Assembly: GCA_026705465.1 (NCBI GenBank)
Contig: JAPPAP010000025.1
Span: forward strand, 365,566-429,565
Reading direction: 5' to 3'
From: a bacterium
Lineage (GTDB): Bacteria; Actinomycetota; Acidimicrobiia; Acidimicrobiales; Bin134
DNA length: 64,000 bases
The notes under the pieces were generated by a model. That model searched no databases. It was not told the origin of the DNA and saw nothing but the letters and a program-made list of their open reading frames with translations. A program made the position numbers and the translations under genes. Each line of letters opens with the position of its first letter. Position 1 is the stretch's first letter. Positions 51,053 to 62,732 of the stretch are shown here, piece after piece.

Positions 51053-52822
51053 GTGAGCGTAGAGACCACTGAGCTCTCTCGGTCGAAACTACAGCGCAAA
51101 GACCGGGCGCAGCTTCAGATCATCGCCAGGGCCATGGGCGGCCGCCCAGACCCCAAAGCCCGCAAAGCCGACATCGTGGACATGATCCTCGAGCTGGCTG
51201 GCATCAGTGCCGACGGTGACGGCCAAGCCGCCACCGACCTGTCCGGCAACGGGGCTGGCGTCGATCAACAAGCGGAAACCGAAGACAGCACACCCGCCGA
51301 GGAGACGTCGGGCAAGCAGGACAATGACGATACCGACACTGCTCAGGGCGAAGCTGTCGAGGCATCGGCTGAGGGGGAATCAGAGTCCCGGCAAGAGGAT
51401 TCAGCCAAGGACGATGATGCCGACGAGACCGCTGACCGCAGTCGCTCCGACAAGGACGGCGAGGATCGCCAAGACCAAGAATCTCAAGACCGTCCCCGCC
51501 AGAACCGGGATCGTCAGGATCGTTCTCGGGAGGATCGGGATCGCCAAGACGGCGATCGCCAGGATCGTTCCCGCCAAGACCGCTCTCGCCAAGACGACCA
51601 GCCCGAGATTGGCAATCGCCGCCGGCGCCGCCGAGGCCGCAATGATCGAGACCGGCCGGAGGAGCCCTGGGAGGGCGACCCCATCGCCATATCGGGTTAC
51701 CTGGATTTGCGGGACGACGGGTATGGATTCTTGCGGATCAAGGGTTTCCAGCCCAGCAAGGAAGATGCCTACGTGTCGGTCAAGCAGGTCCGCCAGTTCG
51801 GGCTCCGCAAGGGCGACTACATCTCCGGCGGCTGCCGTCCGGCCACCCGCAACGAGAAGAACCCGGCCCTCTTGCATATAGACAGCGTCAACACGCTGCC
51901 CCCGGAGTCGGTCAAACAACGCCCCAAGTTCGAGGATCTCACCCCGCTGTTCCCCGACGAGAAGCTCCGGCTGGAACGCGATGACGATCCAGCCAACATG
52001 ACCTGTCGGATCATCGATCTCCTGTCGCCAATCGGCAAGGGCCAGCGCGGCCTGATCGTGTCGCCTCCCAAAGCGGGCAAGACCACGATCATGAAGGAGA
52101 TTGCCCGGTCCATCGAGCTGAACAATCCTGAAGTTCACCTACTGGTGCTGCTGGTGGATGAGAGGCCTGAGGAGGTCACTGACATGCGGCGCTGGCTGAT
52201 GCGGGGCGAGGTGGCTGCGTCCACCTTCGACCGCCCGGCCGATGAGCACACTCACGTGGCAGAGATGACCATCGAGCGGGCTAAGCGCATGGTGGAGCGG
52301 GGCGAGGATGTGGTGATCATTCTCGATGGCATCACCCGTTTGTCGAGGGCCTACAACTTGGCCGCGCCGGCCACCGGTCGCATCATGTCCGGCGGTATCG
52401 ACACCGGTGCCCTGTATCCGCCCAAGAAGTTCTTCGGCGCGGCCCGCAACGTAGAGGAGGGTGGCTCGCTCACCATCTTGGCCACCGCGCTGGTGGAGAC
52501 CGGATCCCGCATGGACGAGGTGATCTTCGAGGAATTCAAGGGCACTGGCAACATGGAACTGCGTCTAGACCGGCACATCGCCGAACGGCGCATCTACCCG
52601 TCCATAAACGTCGACGCCTCCTCCACCCGGCATGAGGAGTTGCTGTTCGAACGCCGCCAGCTCCAGCAGGTATGGAAGCTGCGCCGGGTGCTCAATGGCC
52701 TCTCCAGCGATGGCAACGGTGGCGGGGCGGCCGGCTTGGAGCTGCTGATGGATCGTTTGCGGACCTTTCCCAATAACGCCGCATTCCTGGAGGAAGTGGC
52801 GAAGGGCCCCGCCGGAGTGTGA
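51053..52822 (+). CDS. rho: Transcription termination factor Rho with large acidic/RD-rich insertion
   Basis: [55 protein letters not shown]; long DRQDRSR-rich region. GTG 51053 start (ORF opens at 50996). Confidence 0.95.
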   Translation: MSVETTELSRSKLQRKDRAQLQIIARAMGGRPDPKARKADIVDMILELAGISADGDGQAATDLSGNGAGVDQQAETEDSTPAEETSGKQDNDDTDTAQGEAVEASAEGESESRQEDSAKDDDADETADRSRSDKDGEDRQDQESQDRPRQNRDRQDRSREDRDRQDGDRQDRSRQDRSRQDDQPEIGNRRRRRRGRNDRDRPEEPWEGDPIAISGYLDLRDDGYGFLRIKGFQPSKEDAYVSVKQVRQFGLRKGDYISGGCRPATRNEKNPALLHIDSVNTLPPESVKQRPKFEDLTPLFPDEKLRLERDDDPANMTCRIIDLLSPIGKGQRGLIVSPPKAGKTTIMKEIARSIELNNPEVHLLVLLVDERPEEVTDMRRWLMRGEVAASTFDRPADEHTHVAEMTIERAKRMVERGEDVVIILDGITRLSRAYNLAAPATGRIMSGGIDTGALYPPKKFFGAARNVEEGGSLTILATALVETGSRMDEVIFEEFKGTGNMELRLDRHIAERRIYPSINVDASSTRHEELLFERRQLQQVWKLRRVLNGLSSDGNGGGAAGLELLMDRLRTFPNNAAFLEEVAKGPAGV

Positions 52823-52835
52823 GGCTAGAAGGAAC

Positions 52836-53102
52836 ATGAAGCCCGACATTCATCCCGAGTACCGACTGGTGGTGTTCCAGGACACCTCCGCGGGCACGTC
52901 ATTTCTCACCCGGTCCACCATTGACACCACCGAGACTGTGGTGTGGGAGGACGGCAACGAGTACCCCCTGGCCAAGGTGGGGATCTCCAGCGCCAGCCAC
53001 CCGTTCTTCACCGGTCAGATGACCATTGTGGACACCGCCGGCCGGGTGGAGCGCTTCGAGCGTCGCTACGGACAGCGCAAGCGCTCATCCAAACAGAACT
53101 GA
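52836..53102 (+). CDS. rpmE2: Ribosomal protein bL31 type B (zinc-free)
   Basis: [28 protein letters not shown]...[15 protein letters not shown]...RRYGQR; no Cys. Confidence 0.92.
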   Translation: MKPDIHPEYRLVVFQDTSAGTSFLTRSTIDTTETVVWEDGNEYPLAKVGISSASHPFFTGQMTIVDTAGRVERFERRYGQRKRSSKQN

Positions 53103-53162
53103 CCCCGCACCACCCCGTTTTCCATTCCCGCTGACAACTTGGTCCCCAGGTAGCTTGGAAGC

Positions 53163-54230
53163 ATGGAGGAAAACGCCGCCTATGACGAGATTGAGGCGGA
53201 GTTTGTCGCGCTTGAGGAGCAGCTAGCCGATCCGGAGCTGCTGGCTGATCGCGACGCCTATACCGCTGTGGCCCGACGGTATAAGGAGTTGGAGGTCAAG
53301 GCCGTTCGCATTCGGGCGCTTCGAGGACATCGGGAGGACATTGAAGCGGCCACCGAGATGCTGGCCGAGGCTGATGCTGCCGAACGCAGTCTGCTGGAAG
53401 CAGAGATGGAGGAAGCTACGACCGCTGCCGAAGAGCTGGAAGCTGAGCTGGTCGAGCTGATGGTCCCGAAAGACCCCAACGACGGCAAGAACGTGATCGT
53501 GGAGATAAAGGGCGCCGAAGGTGGTGAGGAGGCCAACCTGTTTGCCCGCGACCTATTCGACATGTACCAGGCGTACGCCGGTCAGCAGCGCTGGGAACTG
53601 GAGATGATGAACGCCCAGGGTTCCGACATGGGGGGCTACACCGATGTGGTGTTCATGCTGCGGGGCAATGACGTATGGCGCAAGATGAAGTACGAGGGCG
53701 GGCCCCACCGGGTGCAGCGGGTGCCGGTCACCGAGTCCCAGGGTCGGGTTCACACCTCTTCGGCCACCGTGTCGGTGTTGCCCGAAGCCGAGGAGGTGGA
53801 GATCCAAATCGACGAGAAGGACCTCCAGGTCGACGTCTATCGGTCATCGGGGCCAGGGGGTCAGTCGGTGAACACCACCGACTCCGCGGTCCGCATCACC
53901 CACAAGCCCACCGGGCTCGTGGTATCGATGCAAGACGAGAAGAGCCAGCTCCAAAATCGCAACAAGGCGATGGCAGTCCTTCGGGCCCGGTTGCTCCAAG
54001 CCGAGCAGCAGCGTCAGCAGGACGAGCTCTCCGAGCAGCGTCGAGGCCAGGTAGGCGGCGGGGGCCGGTCGGAGAAGATTCGTACTTACAATTTCAAAGA
54101 GAACCGGGTCTCCGACCACCGGATCGGCCTGACCTTGTACAAGCTCGACCGCATTCTGGCCGGGGACTTAGGCGAGGTAGTAGAGGCTCTGTCCGAGGCT
54201 GAGCGGCAAGACCACCTGGTCGGAGAGTGA
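53163..54230 (+). CDS. prfA: Peptide chain release factor 1
   Basis: YRSSGPGGQSVNTTDSAVRITHKPTG (GGQ); ENRVSDHRIGLTLYKLD. Confidence 0.95.
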   Translation: MEENAAYDEIEAEFVALEEQLADPELLADRDAYTAVARRYKELEVKAVRIRALRGHREDIEAATEMLAEADAAERSLLEAEMEEATTAAEELEAELVELMVPKDPNDGKNVIVEIKGAEGGEEANLFARDLFDMYQAYAGQQRWELEMMNAQGSDMGGYTDVVFMLRGNDVWRKMKYEGGPHRVQRVPVTESQGRVHTSSATVSVLPEAEEVEIQIDEKDLQVDVYRSSGPGGQSVNTTDSAVRITHKPTGLVVSMQDEKSQLQNRNKAMAVLRARLLQAEQQRQQDELSEQRRGQVGGGGRSEKIRTYNFKENRVSDHRIGLTLYKLDRILAGDLGEVVEALSEAERQDHLVGE

Positions 54231-55105
54231 GCTTGGCGGCCACGCCCGTTGCCTGGGGTGATGTGGCCGTTGATGCCGCCGGTCAGCTGGCTGAGGCCGG
54301 AATTGCCGATGCCGAGATGCAGGCCCGCCGGCTGGTGGAGCAGGCGTCGGGATATGAGGGTGGCGAGTACTACGCCGGTTTGACCAGGGTGCCCAGCCAG
54401 CGCCAGCTGGCCTATCTCGACGCGATGCTGGCTCGTCGGCTGGCCGGAGAGCCGTTGCAGTATGTGCTGGGCCGCTGGGGATTTAGAGGGTTGGACTTGA
54501 TGGTTAGTCACGCGGTGCTCATACCCCGACCTGAGACTGAGACGCTGGCTGGGCTGGCCATTGCCGAACTGATCCTCCGAGATGGCTCCGACGGTTTGGT
54601 TGTCGATCTGGGCACAGGCAGCGGTGCGGTTGGTTTGGCGGTGGCTGCCGAGTGCGAAACGGCCCACGTGGTGCTGACCGACGTGTCGGCCGAGGCGCTG
54701 GCCGTCGCTCAGGCCAACCTGGCCGGTTTGGGCCGGGCGGCGGTGCGGGTGACGACTTATCAGGGGTCGTGGTACGAAGCCCTGCCCGAGTCGCTGACCG
54801 GGACTGTGGACGTGTTGGTGAGCAATCCGCCGTATGTGCGCGATGATGAGGCGTTGCCCTCCGATGTGACTCTGTGGGAACCGGCGCTGGCTCTGCGGGG
54901 TGGTCCCGACGGGTTGGACGCCGCCCGCCAGATACTGGCGGAGGCCCCCCGCTGGCTGAGTCCGGGGGGGTCGGTGCTTCTGGAGCTTTCGCCTAACCAG
55001 ATGGACGAAGCCGGGGCCATCGCCCGAGCCAGCGGGTTGGCTGTTGAGGCGGTTCACCCTGACTTGTCTGGCCGAGACCGGGTGCTGCAATGTCGAAGCC
55101 ATTGA
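54227..55105 (+). CDS. prmC: Release factor glutamine methyltransferase
   Basis: LVVDLGTGSGAVGLAVAAE; VSNPPYVRDDEALPSDVTLWEP. Confidence 0.94.
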   Translation: MSLAATPVAWGDVAVDAAGQLAEAGIADAEMQARRLVEQASGYEGGEYYAGLTRVPSQRQLAYLDAMLARRLAGEPLQYVLGRWGFRGLDLMVSHAVLIPRPETETLAGLAIAELILRDGSDGLVVDLGTGSGAVGLAVAAECETAHVVLTDVSAEALAVAQANLAGLGRAAVRVTTYQGSWYEALPESLTGTVDVLVSNPPYVRDDEALPSDVTLWEPALALRGGPDGLDAARQILAEAPRWLSPGGSVLLELSPNQMDEAGAIARASGLAVEAVHPDLSGRDRVLQCRSH

Positions 55106-55641
55106 GCGAGGGCGGCCCTGCCGAGTTGGTGGAGTTGGCTGCCGCCGAGTTGCGGGCAGGCCGAGCGGTGATCATCCCCACCGACACGGTGTATGGACTG
55201 GCTGCCCTGCCTGAGAATGTGGACTTGCTGTTCGAGCTCAAACAGCGCCCCCCGGACAAGGCGGTGGCGATCCTGGTGGCTCGCCCCGCCGATGCCGAAC
55301 ATCTCTTCGACCCGCTGCCCGCCACTCGACGGCTCATGGAGGCGTGCTGGCCGGGAGCCCTCACCATCGTCCAAGACGGCTACGGCGTGCGCTGTCCCGA
55401 CCACCCGCTCGTGCAGGCCCTGGCCGCGGCAGTCGGACCGATTGCCACCACCAGCGCCAATTTGAGCGGCCAGCCCACTCCCCACACTGCCGCTGAGGCT
55501 GCGGCCCCGTTTCCCGCCGTGCAACTGGTTGTCGACGGCGGCCGACTTGAGGCTCCGGCGTCCACCGTCGTCGAAGTAACCGAAGACGGGCTCACCATCC
55601 TCCGCCAGGGGTCGGTGGAAGTGGACGGGGTAGTGGAATGA
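55090..55641 (+). CDS. L-threonylcarbamoyladenylate synthase (Sua5/YciO/YrdC)
   Basis: AGRAVIIPTDTVYGLAALPEN; KQRPPDKAVAILV; PIATTSANLSGQPTPHTA. Confidence 0.93.
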   Translation: MSKPLSEGGPAELVELAAAELRAGRAVIIPTDTVYGLAALPENVDLLFELKQRPPDKAVAILVARPADAEHLFDPLPATRRLMEACWPGALTIVQDGYGVRCPDHPLVQALAAAVGPIATTSANLSGQPTPHTAAEAAAPFPAVQLVVDGGRLEAPASTVVEVTEDGLTILRQGSVEVDGVVE

Positions 55642-56648
55642 GCCTCCCTGAGAATCCCGCCTCGCGAGGCCGCAAGACCAATTTGGCCCTGCTGATCACC
55701 CTGAATTTGGCCTTGATCACCGGCGGTGCCTCCTTCTTGCTGGGCAGCTCCTCCACGGCGTGGCTGGTGACCTTGCACGGCGTGCTCGGCTTCGTCGTGC
55801 TGGTGTTGGCCCGCCCTAAGTCGCCAGTGGTGCAGCGCGGCCTCAGCCGGCGTCGTCCAAACCGCTTTGCCTCCATTGCGCTGGCCACTGTTGTTACCGG
55901 TGCGCTGATAACCGGGGTGATTCATACCCTCGGCGTCTGGGAGCCATTCGGGGTGTGGTCGCCGATTGGGTTGCATGTCATCTTTGCCATCGCGGCCGTG
56001 CCCTTGGCGGCATTGCACGTCGTGACCCGCCCCCAGCGGATTCGCCCAGTCGACCTCTCCCGGCGCACGTGGCTCCAGGCCTTGGGAATAGCCGGGATCG
56101 CGTTGGGGCTCCGCACCGGGTTCGACCGATGGATTGCATCCGACCGGCGCTTTACCGGCTCTCACGAAGTTGGGTCTGGAGAGCCTGGGCAAATGCCAGT
56201 GGTGCAGTGGTTCAACGACTCGCCCCCTCATATCGACCCCGACGATTGGGTACTGCGCCTGCGGGGATCGGTCGATCGAAACGTGGACTATGAAGAGCTT
56301 CGGGGCCACACCCTCTCGATGGAGGCAACTCTGGACTGCACGAATGGCTGGTACAGCACGCAGACCTGGACCGGCGCCAACCTGGCCGATCTGCTTGGTC
56401 CGGGCATCTCTGGCCGCAGCCTTCAGGTGCGCTCAGCCACCGGCTACAGCCGCCGCTTTCCCCTCAGCGATGCACACAAGATGATGTTGGCCCATGAATT
56501 GGGGGGAAAGCCGCTGTCACGAGGCCACGGGGCCCCGGCCCGCCTGGTGGCCCCTGGTCGGCGAGGACTCTGGTGGGTGAAGTGGGTGACCGAGATCAGA
56601 ACCAGCGACCGCCCCTGGTGGCTCCAGTCGCCCATCTCGTTCACCTAG
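55638..56648 (+). CDS. Membrane-anchored molybdopterin-dependent oxidoreductase (sulfite oxidase-like)
   Basis: N-terminal TM helices; DWVLRLRGSVDRNVDYEELR; EATLDCTNGWYSTQTWTGANLADLL; RLVAPGRRGLWWVKWVTEI. Confidence 0.85.
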   Translation: MSLPENPASRGRKTNLALLITLNLALITGGASFLLGSSSTAWLVTLHGVLGFVVLVLARPKSPVVQRGLSRRRPNRFASIALATVVTGALITGVIHTLGVWEPFGVWSPIGLHVIFAIAAVPLAALHVVTRPQRIRPVDLSRRTWLQALGIAGIALGLRTGFDRWIASDRRFTGSHEVGSGEPGQMPVVQWFNDSPPHIDPDDWVLRLRGSVDRNVDYEELRGHTLSMEATLDCTNGWYSTQTWTGANLADLLGPGISGRSLQVRSATGYSRRFPLSDAHKMMLAHELGGKPLSRGHGAPARLVAPGRRGLWWVKWVTEIRTSDRPWWLQSPISFT

Positions 56649-56708
56649 GAGTAGAAGATCGCCGTAAAGAGTCATCAATCAGCCAGCGGGCTGGGTAGAT
56701 TGACGTTT

Positions 56709-57167
56709 ATGGCGCGAATCGCCGCTGGGGCCGACCACGCCGGGGTGCAGTTGAAGGATGTGTTGGTGGCCCATTTGCGAGAGTTGGGCCACGACGTGAT
56801 CGACTGCGGCACCCATGGCCTCAATCGGGTGGACTACCCCGACTTCGGCGAGGCGGTGGCTCGCAAGGTGGCCGCCGGCGAGGTGGAGTTGGGCCTGTGC
56901 GTGTGTGGTACCGGTATCGGGATCGCCATGGCGGCCAACAAAGTTCCCGGTGTGCGAGCGGCCACCGTGCACGACGTGACCTCGGCCCGGCTGACCCGAG
57001 AGCACAACGACGCCAACGTGGTTTGCTTGGGCGAGCGGTTGATCGGTCCCGAAGCAGCTCGAGAGGCGTTAGACGCCTTCCTCGGGGCGTCCTTCGAAGA
57101 GGGACGCCACGTGCCCCGGGTGGCCAAGATCGATGCTTTGTTACCCAATGAAGGGGTAGGCCAGTGA
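56709..57167 (+). CDS. rpiB: Ribose-5-phosphate isomerase B
   Basis: [61 protein letters not shown] 56709 with TAGATT 7 nt upstream. Confidence 0.94.
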   Translation: MARIAAGADHAGVQLKDVLVAHLRELGHDVIDCGTHGLNRVDYPDFGEAVARKVAAGEVELGLCVCGTGIGIAMAANKVPGVRAATVHDVTSARLTREHNDANVVCLGERLIGPEAAREALDAFLGASFEEGRHVPRVAKIDALLPNEGVGQ

Positions 57168-58414
57168 TGTGGCCGGATAGCAGCAACGACGCGGTGTTCG
57201 ACATGATTCGCCGAGAGGTGGAGCGCCAGAACACCACCGTGCAGCTCATTGCCTCGGAGAACTTCGCCTCGCCCGCGGTGTTGAACGCCACCGGGTCGGT
57301 GCTCACCAACAAGTACAGCGAGGGGTATCCCGGTCGCCGCTACTACGGCGGCAACATGGTTATCGACGAGGTGGAATCGATTGCCCGCGAGCGGGCCACC
57401 GCCCTGTTCGGGGCCGACCACGCCAACGTGCAGCCCCACTCGGGAGCCAACGCCAACGTGGGCGCCTACTTGGCCGTGCTGGAGCCGGGCGACACCGTGC
57501 TGGGTATGAGCCTGGACCATGGCGGCCACCTCACGCATGGTTCCCCGGTGAACATCAGTGGGCGCACTTACCGGTTCGTGGCCTACGGCGTGACCCCCAG
57601 CGACGAGCGTATCGACTACGACCAGATCCGGGATCTGGCCCTCGAACACCGACCCAAGCTCATTGTGGCCGGGGCCACCGCCTATCCCCGCATCATCGAC
57701 CCGGCACCGTTTCGGACCATTGCCGACGAGGTAGGCGCTCTGTTCATGTTCGACGCCGCCCACATCGCGGGGCTAATTGCTGGCGGAGTCCACCCCAACC
57801 CGGTGCCCTACGCAGACATCGTCACCTTCACCACCCACAAGACGCTGCGCGGTCCCCGAGGTGGCGCCATCGTGTGTACTGAGGATCTGGCCCCGGCCAT
57901 CGACAAAGCCCTGTTCCCAGGACTCCAGGGCGGTCCTTTGGAACACGTGATAGCAGCCAAGGCAGTGGCCTTCGGCGAGGCCTCCACCCCTGAGTTTGCC
58001 GACTACGCGGCTCGGATAGTGCAAAACAGCGGGGCGTTGGTGAAAGGGCTGGCTGAGGAGGGTTTCCGATTGGTGTCGGGGGGCAGTGACAACCATCTGC
58101 TCCTCGTGGATCTGAGGACCTTCGACGACGACCTCACCGGGAAGGTGGCCCAAGAGGTGCTCGACCGGGCCGGAATCACTCTCAACAAGAACACCGTGCC
58201 CGATGACCCCCGTTCTCCCTTTGTGGCCAGCGGGGTTCGGATCGGCACGCCAGCCACAACCACTCAAGGCATGGGGCCGGAGGAGATGGGTCTCATCGCG
58301 GAAATGATCGGCCGCACCCTGCGCCAGCGCGACGACGAAACTTTGGTAGCGGAAGTCCGAACTGAAGTGGCCGATCTCTGCGGGCGGTTCACTCCCTATT
58401 CGCTAGCTGGTTAG
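57164..58414 (+). CDS. glyA: Serine hydroxymethyltransferase
   Basis: [50 protein letters not shown]. Confidence 0.96.
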   Translation: MMWPDSSNDAVFDMIRREVERQNTTVQLIASENFASPAVLNATGSVLTNKYSEGYPGRRYYGGNMVIDEVESIARERATALFGADHANVQPHSGANANVGAYLAVLEPGDTVLGMSLDHGGHLTHGSPVNISGRTYRFVAYGVTPSDERIDYDQIRDLALEHRPKLIVAGATAYPRIIDPAPFRTIADEVGALFMFDAAHIAGLIAGGVHPNPVPYADIVTFTTHKTLRGPRGGAIVCTEDLAPAIDKALFPGLQGGPLEHVIAAKAVAFGEASTPEFADYAARIVQNSGALVKGLAEEGFRLVSGGSDNHLLLVDLRTFDDDLTGKVAQEVLDRAGITLNKNTVPDDPRSPFVASGVRIGTPATTTQGMGPEEMGLIAEMIGRTLRQRDDETLVAEVRTEVADLCGRFTPYSLAG

Positions 58415-58426
58415 TCAACCGGTGCC

Positions 58427-59533
58427 ATGGCCCCCGGTGTTGACAGCTACCTCATCGTCTTTGCCGTAGCCGCCGGGGTGACGCTGGCGGTTACCCCGGC
58501 GATGCGCCGGATCAGCGAGCGCTGGGGTCTCATGGTGGAACCCGACCCTCGGCGGGTCCATGAGCAATCCACCGCGGTGCTCGGGGGCGTGGCTATGTTC
58601 ATCGGCTTTCTTTCGGCCATGGGGGTGGCCTGGCTGCTGAGCGATTTCGACGTGGTGTTCGCCACGGCATCGGAGCCGGTGGGAATCGTGATCGCCGCGC
58701 TAGTGATGATTGTGTTCGGCACCTACGACGACGTGCGGGAGATGTCGGCTCCGGCCAAAGTGGCCTCGATGGTGCTGGCCGGCAGCGTCCTGGCGTTTAC
58801 CGGAGTGACCGTGCTGAACCTGAGGCTGCCGGTGCTGGATGCGCTGATCCTGTCTCAAGACCTAGCCTTTGTGGTCACGGTGTTGTGGTTGGTGGCCATC
58901 GTCAATGCCATCAATTTGATCGACGGCTTGGACGGGCTGGCCGCTGGCATTGTGGGCATCGCTGGACTCACATTCTTCGTGTATTCCATCAAGCTCACCG
59001 ACGAAGAGGTGCTGTTGTCCAACAACATCGGGCCGCTGGTGGCGATCATCGCCAGCGGGGTGGCCGTGGGATTTCTGCCCCAGAACTTCCATCGGGCCCG
59101 TATCTTTATGGGCGACGGCGGCGCGTTGTTTCTGGGCACGCTCCTAGCCGCTTCCACGGTGTCGGTGGGGGGGCGCAGCAGTGAGCCCTTCGCAGGCCAG
59201 ACCTACTTCTTGTTCGCCCCCATGCTCATCCCGCTGATCATCCTGGCGGTGCCGGTGGTTGATGTGATGTGGGCGGTGTTGCGACGGACCCGAGCTCGCA
59301 CCAGCATCACCACCCCCGACAAGGAGCACCTGCACCACCGGCTAATGAGCCTGGGCCACGGCCACCGCCGCAGCGTGCTGATTCTGTGGCTGTTCACCGC
59401 CTTGATGTCCACCCTGGTGCTGTATCCCACCTACGCCGGAGAGGGGGAGGCGATTATGGCACCGGCGGCGGCGGTGCTGGTGCTGATGCTCTACACCGTC
59501 TTCCATCCCATTCTGCGCCGCCGCACGCCCTAG
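58427..59533 (+). CDS. wecA: Undecaprenyl/decaprenyl-phosphate GlcNAc-1-phosphate transferase (WecA/MraY family)
   Basis: VEPDPRRVHEQSTAVLGGVAMF; FGTYDDVREM; NAINLIDGLDGLAAG; ARIFMGDGGALFLG; HLHHRLMSLGH. Confidence 0.9.
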   Translation: MAPGVDSYLIVFAVAAGVTLAVTPAMRRISERWGLMVEPDPRRVHEQSTAVLGGVAMFIGFLSAMGVAWLLSDFDVVFATASEPVGIVIAALVMIVFGTYDDVREMSAPAKVASMVLAGSVLAFTGVTVLNLRLPVLDALILSQDLAFVVTVLWLVAIVNAINLIDGLDGLAAGIVGIAGLTFFVYSIKLTDEEVLLSNNIGPLVAIIASGVAVGFLPQNFHRARIFMGDGGALFLGTLLAASTVSVGGRSSEPFAGQTYFLFAPMLIPLIILAVPVVDVMWAVLRRTRARTSITTPDKEHLHHRLMSLGHGHRRSVLILWLFTALMSTLVLYPTYAGEGEAIMAPAAAVLVLMLYTVFHPILRRRTP

Positions 59534-59630
59534 TCGATTGACCACCAGCCAGCCTGATGATTTGGCCCGGTAGCCTGGTACGCGAAACCATTTTGGCGAG
59601 GCCAATCCGCTCGCCATAGGGGCCCAATTC

Positions 59631-59921
59631 GTGCCAACTGCAATGACGCAGAATCGCCAACTACACGACCGTCAGAACGCGGGAGAGGCCCTCTCCATCG
59701 CCTTCGAGTTGGTGGCCACCCCTGCGCTGTTCGCCTTCTTCGGCTGGCTCATCGACGGAGCGCTGGGAACCAGGCCGATATTCACTTTGGCGCTGTGCCT
59801 GTTGACCGCGGTCTACGCCGGATGGAAGGCGCTGCGGACCTATAGCGATCGCATGGATGCCTACGACCGCAACCTGCCTAGTCGCCGGGCTGAATCTGAG
59901 TTGGAGAACCCCAATGACTGA
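59631..59921 (+). CDS. AtpZ/AtpI-family small membrane protein
   Basis: GEALSIAFELVATPALFAFFGWLIDGALGTRPIFTL...KALRTYSDRM; start of atp operon. Confidence 0.8.
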   Translation: MPTAMTQNRQLHDRQNAGEALSIAFELVATPALFAFFGWLIDGALGTRPIFTLALCLLTAVYAGWKALRTYSDRMDAYDRNLPSRRAESELENPND

Positions 59922-60360
59922 CCAGAGCGCCCAGCCCCCGGCGACGGGCGAGGAGGCGCCCGAGCGGGCGCTGGCCCAAGACATTGTTCGCCGGGGGATG
60001 ATCGGCGGGCCGGTGCTGGTCGGAATTTGCGCAGGTGTATGGGGATTCGACGGACTGTGGTCGAGCGGCTACGCCCTCGGGCTCATCCTGATCAACTTCT
60101 GGCTGGCCGCCTCGCTCATCACCTGGTCGATGCGGATTTCGCCCACCATGCTGATGGCCGGGGTGATGGGCGGTTACTTCATTCGCCTGGGCATTCTCAC
60201 CGGCGCCTACTTCCTGGTGAGAAATACCGGCTGGTTTGAGGCCCTGCCGTTTGTCATCACGCTGGTCTTGGCCCATATTGTTCTGCTGGTTTGGGAGACC
60301 CGGTATGTCTCCATGTCCCTCGCTTATCCCGGCTTGAAGCCACAAGGAGCTGCTCAGTGA
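59914..60360 (+). CDS. ATP synthase I-like membrane protein
   Basis: Four hydrophobic segments; immediately upstream of atpB. Confidence 0.7.
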   Translation: MTDQSAQPPATGEEAPERALAQDIVRRGMIGGPVLVGICAGVWGFDGLWSSGYALGLILINFWLAASLITWSMRISPTMLMAGVMGGYFIRLGILTGAYFLVRNTGWFEALPFVITLVLAHIVLLVWETRYVSMSLAYPGLKPQGAAQ

Positions 60361-61121
60361 ACGTGTTTGCCCTGGACTTCCCGCCGGTCTCGCATTTGTT
60401 CGTTTGGCCCGACTTCTTGTTCACCGACACGCCGGTGGCCCTCAACAAGACCGGATTGATCTACATCGCCGCGTTGCTGCTGACCGCGGGTCTGTTCTGG
60501 GCCGCGGGTCGGCGGCGGGCCTTGGTGCCTACCGGGACGCAAACGGTGGCCGAGGTCGGTATCGAGTTCGTCGAGAACAGCATCATCATGCAGACCATCG
60601 GCCCCGACGGCCGCCGATACCTGCCCTTCTTGACCACGCTGTTCTTCTTCGTGTTCTTCAGCAACATCTTTGAGGTCGTCCCGTTCATCCAGTTCCCGGC
60701 CAACTCCCGTATGGCCATCCCGTTGGCCCTGGCGCTGGTGGTGTGGGCCATCTACCACGTGGTGGGCATCCGAGCCCAGGGCTTCTACCACTACTTCAAG
60801 GGCGCGCTGTTCCCCCCGGGGGTGCCCAAGGCCCTCTACATCCTGGTGGCCCCCATCGAGCTGCTTCAGATCCTGTTGATCCGGCCTTTGTCGCTGGCTA
60901 TCCGGCTCTGGGCTAACATGGTGGCTGGCCACTTGCTGTTGGTCACCTTCGCAGTGTTGTCGGCCGCGCTGTGGGGAACCCTCTACGTGCCCGCGGTGCT
61001 GCCGTTTGCGGCGCTGATTCTGCTCACCGCGTTCGAGATCTTCGTCTCGGCCCTCCAAGCCTTCATCTTCACCATTCTCACCGCCGTGTACATCGGCGGA
61101 TCCCTACACCCCGAGCACTAG
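60357..61121 (+). CDS. atpB: F1Fo ATP synthase subunit a
   Basis: FFFVFFSNIFEVVPF; LLIRPLSLAIRLWANMVAGHLLL; ALQAFIFTILTAVYIGGSLHPEH. GTG 60357. Confidence 0.95.
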   Translation: MNVFALDFPPVSHLFVWPDFLFTDTPVALNKTGLIYIAALLLTAGLFWAAGRRRALVPTGTQTVAEVGIEFVENSIIMQTIGPDGRRYLPFLTTLFFFVFFSNIFEVVPFIQFPANSRMAIPLALALVVWAIYHVVGIRAQGFYHYFKGALFPPGVPKALYILVAPIELLQILLIRPLSLAIRLWANMVAGHLLLVTFAVLSAALWGTLYVPAVLPFAALILLTAFEIFVSALQAFIFTILTAVYIGGSLHPEH

Positions 61122-62155
<1,034 letters not shown>

Positions 62156-62162
62156 GTTCACC

Positions 62163-62687
62163 ATGGCCGAGCGATCTGCCAGCTATGCCGATGCCGTAGC
62201 CGCTGTGGCCCGGGCCGAGGGGAACCTCGATCTGGTGTCCGACGAGCTCTTCCGCGTCGCTCGGGCGCTGGAGGGCTCCGACGAGCTCCGGATGACGCTG
62301 TCCGATCGTCAGATCCCCGCCGCTCGCCGCCAGCAGATCGTGGAAGATCTGCTAGGTGGTCACGCCTCCGACACCACCACGGCCATGGTCTCCATGATCG
62401 TGGCCGCGGGGCGGTCGTCCGATCTTGCTGGCATCGCCCAGGAGGCGGTAGAGATCAACGCTCGCGACCGAGGCCGTTCAGTGGCCGAGGTGCGGTCTGC
62501 AGTGGCGCTGACCGATGACCAGGCCGAGAGGCTGGCCGCCGCGCTTAGCGCGGCCACCGGCCATCGGGTGGACATCAAGGTGATCGTCGATCCCAGCGTC
62601 ATGGGCGGCGTGGTGGCCACCATCGGCGACGAGGTAATCGACGGATCGGTGCGCCACCGCCTGAGCCAGCTTCGGGACACCTTCTAG
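62163..62687 (+). CDS. atpH: F1Fo ATP synthase subunit delta
   Basis: ASYADAVAAVARAEGNLDLVSDELFRVARAL...VDPSVMGGVVATIGDEVIDGSVRHRLSQLRDTF. Confidence 0.93.
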   Translation: MAERSASYADAVAAVARAEGNLDLVSDELFRVARALEGSDELRMTLSDRQIPAARRQQIVEDLLGGHASDTTTAMVSMIVAAGRSSDLAGIAQEAVEINARDRGRSVAEVRSAVALTDDQAERLAAALSAATGHRVDIKVIVDPSVMGGVVATIGDEVIDGSVRHRLSQLRDTF

Positions 62688-62732
62688 TCCTGTGGCAAAA
62701 GAATCGAAGAGAGTTTCATACCGAGGAGAGCA

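Noticed and set aside
59594-59616. Hairpin tggcgag-N9-ctcgcca upstream of the atp operon
   Set aside because: Seven-bp stem seen, but no supporting promoter or conservation visible; too weak to call regulatory.
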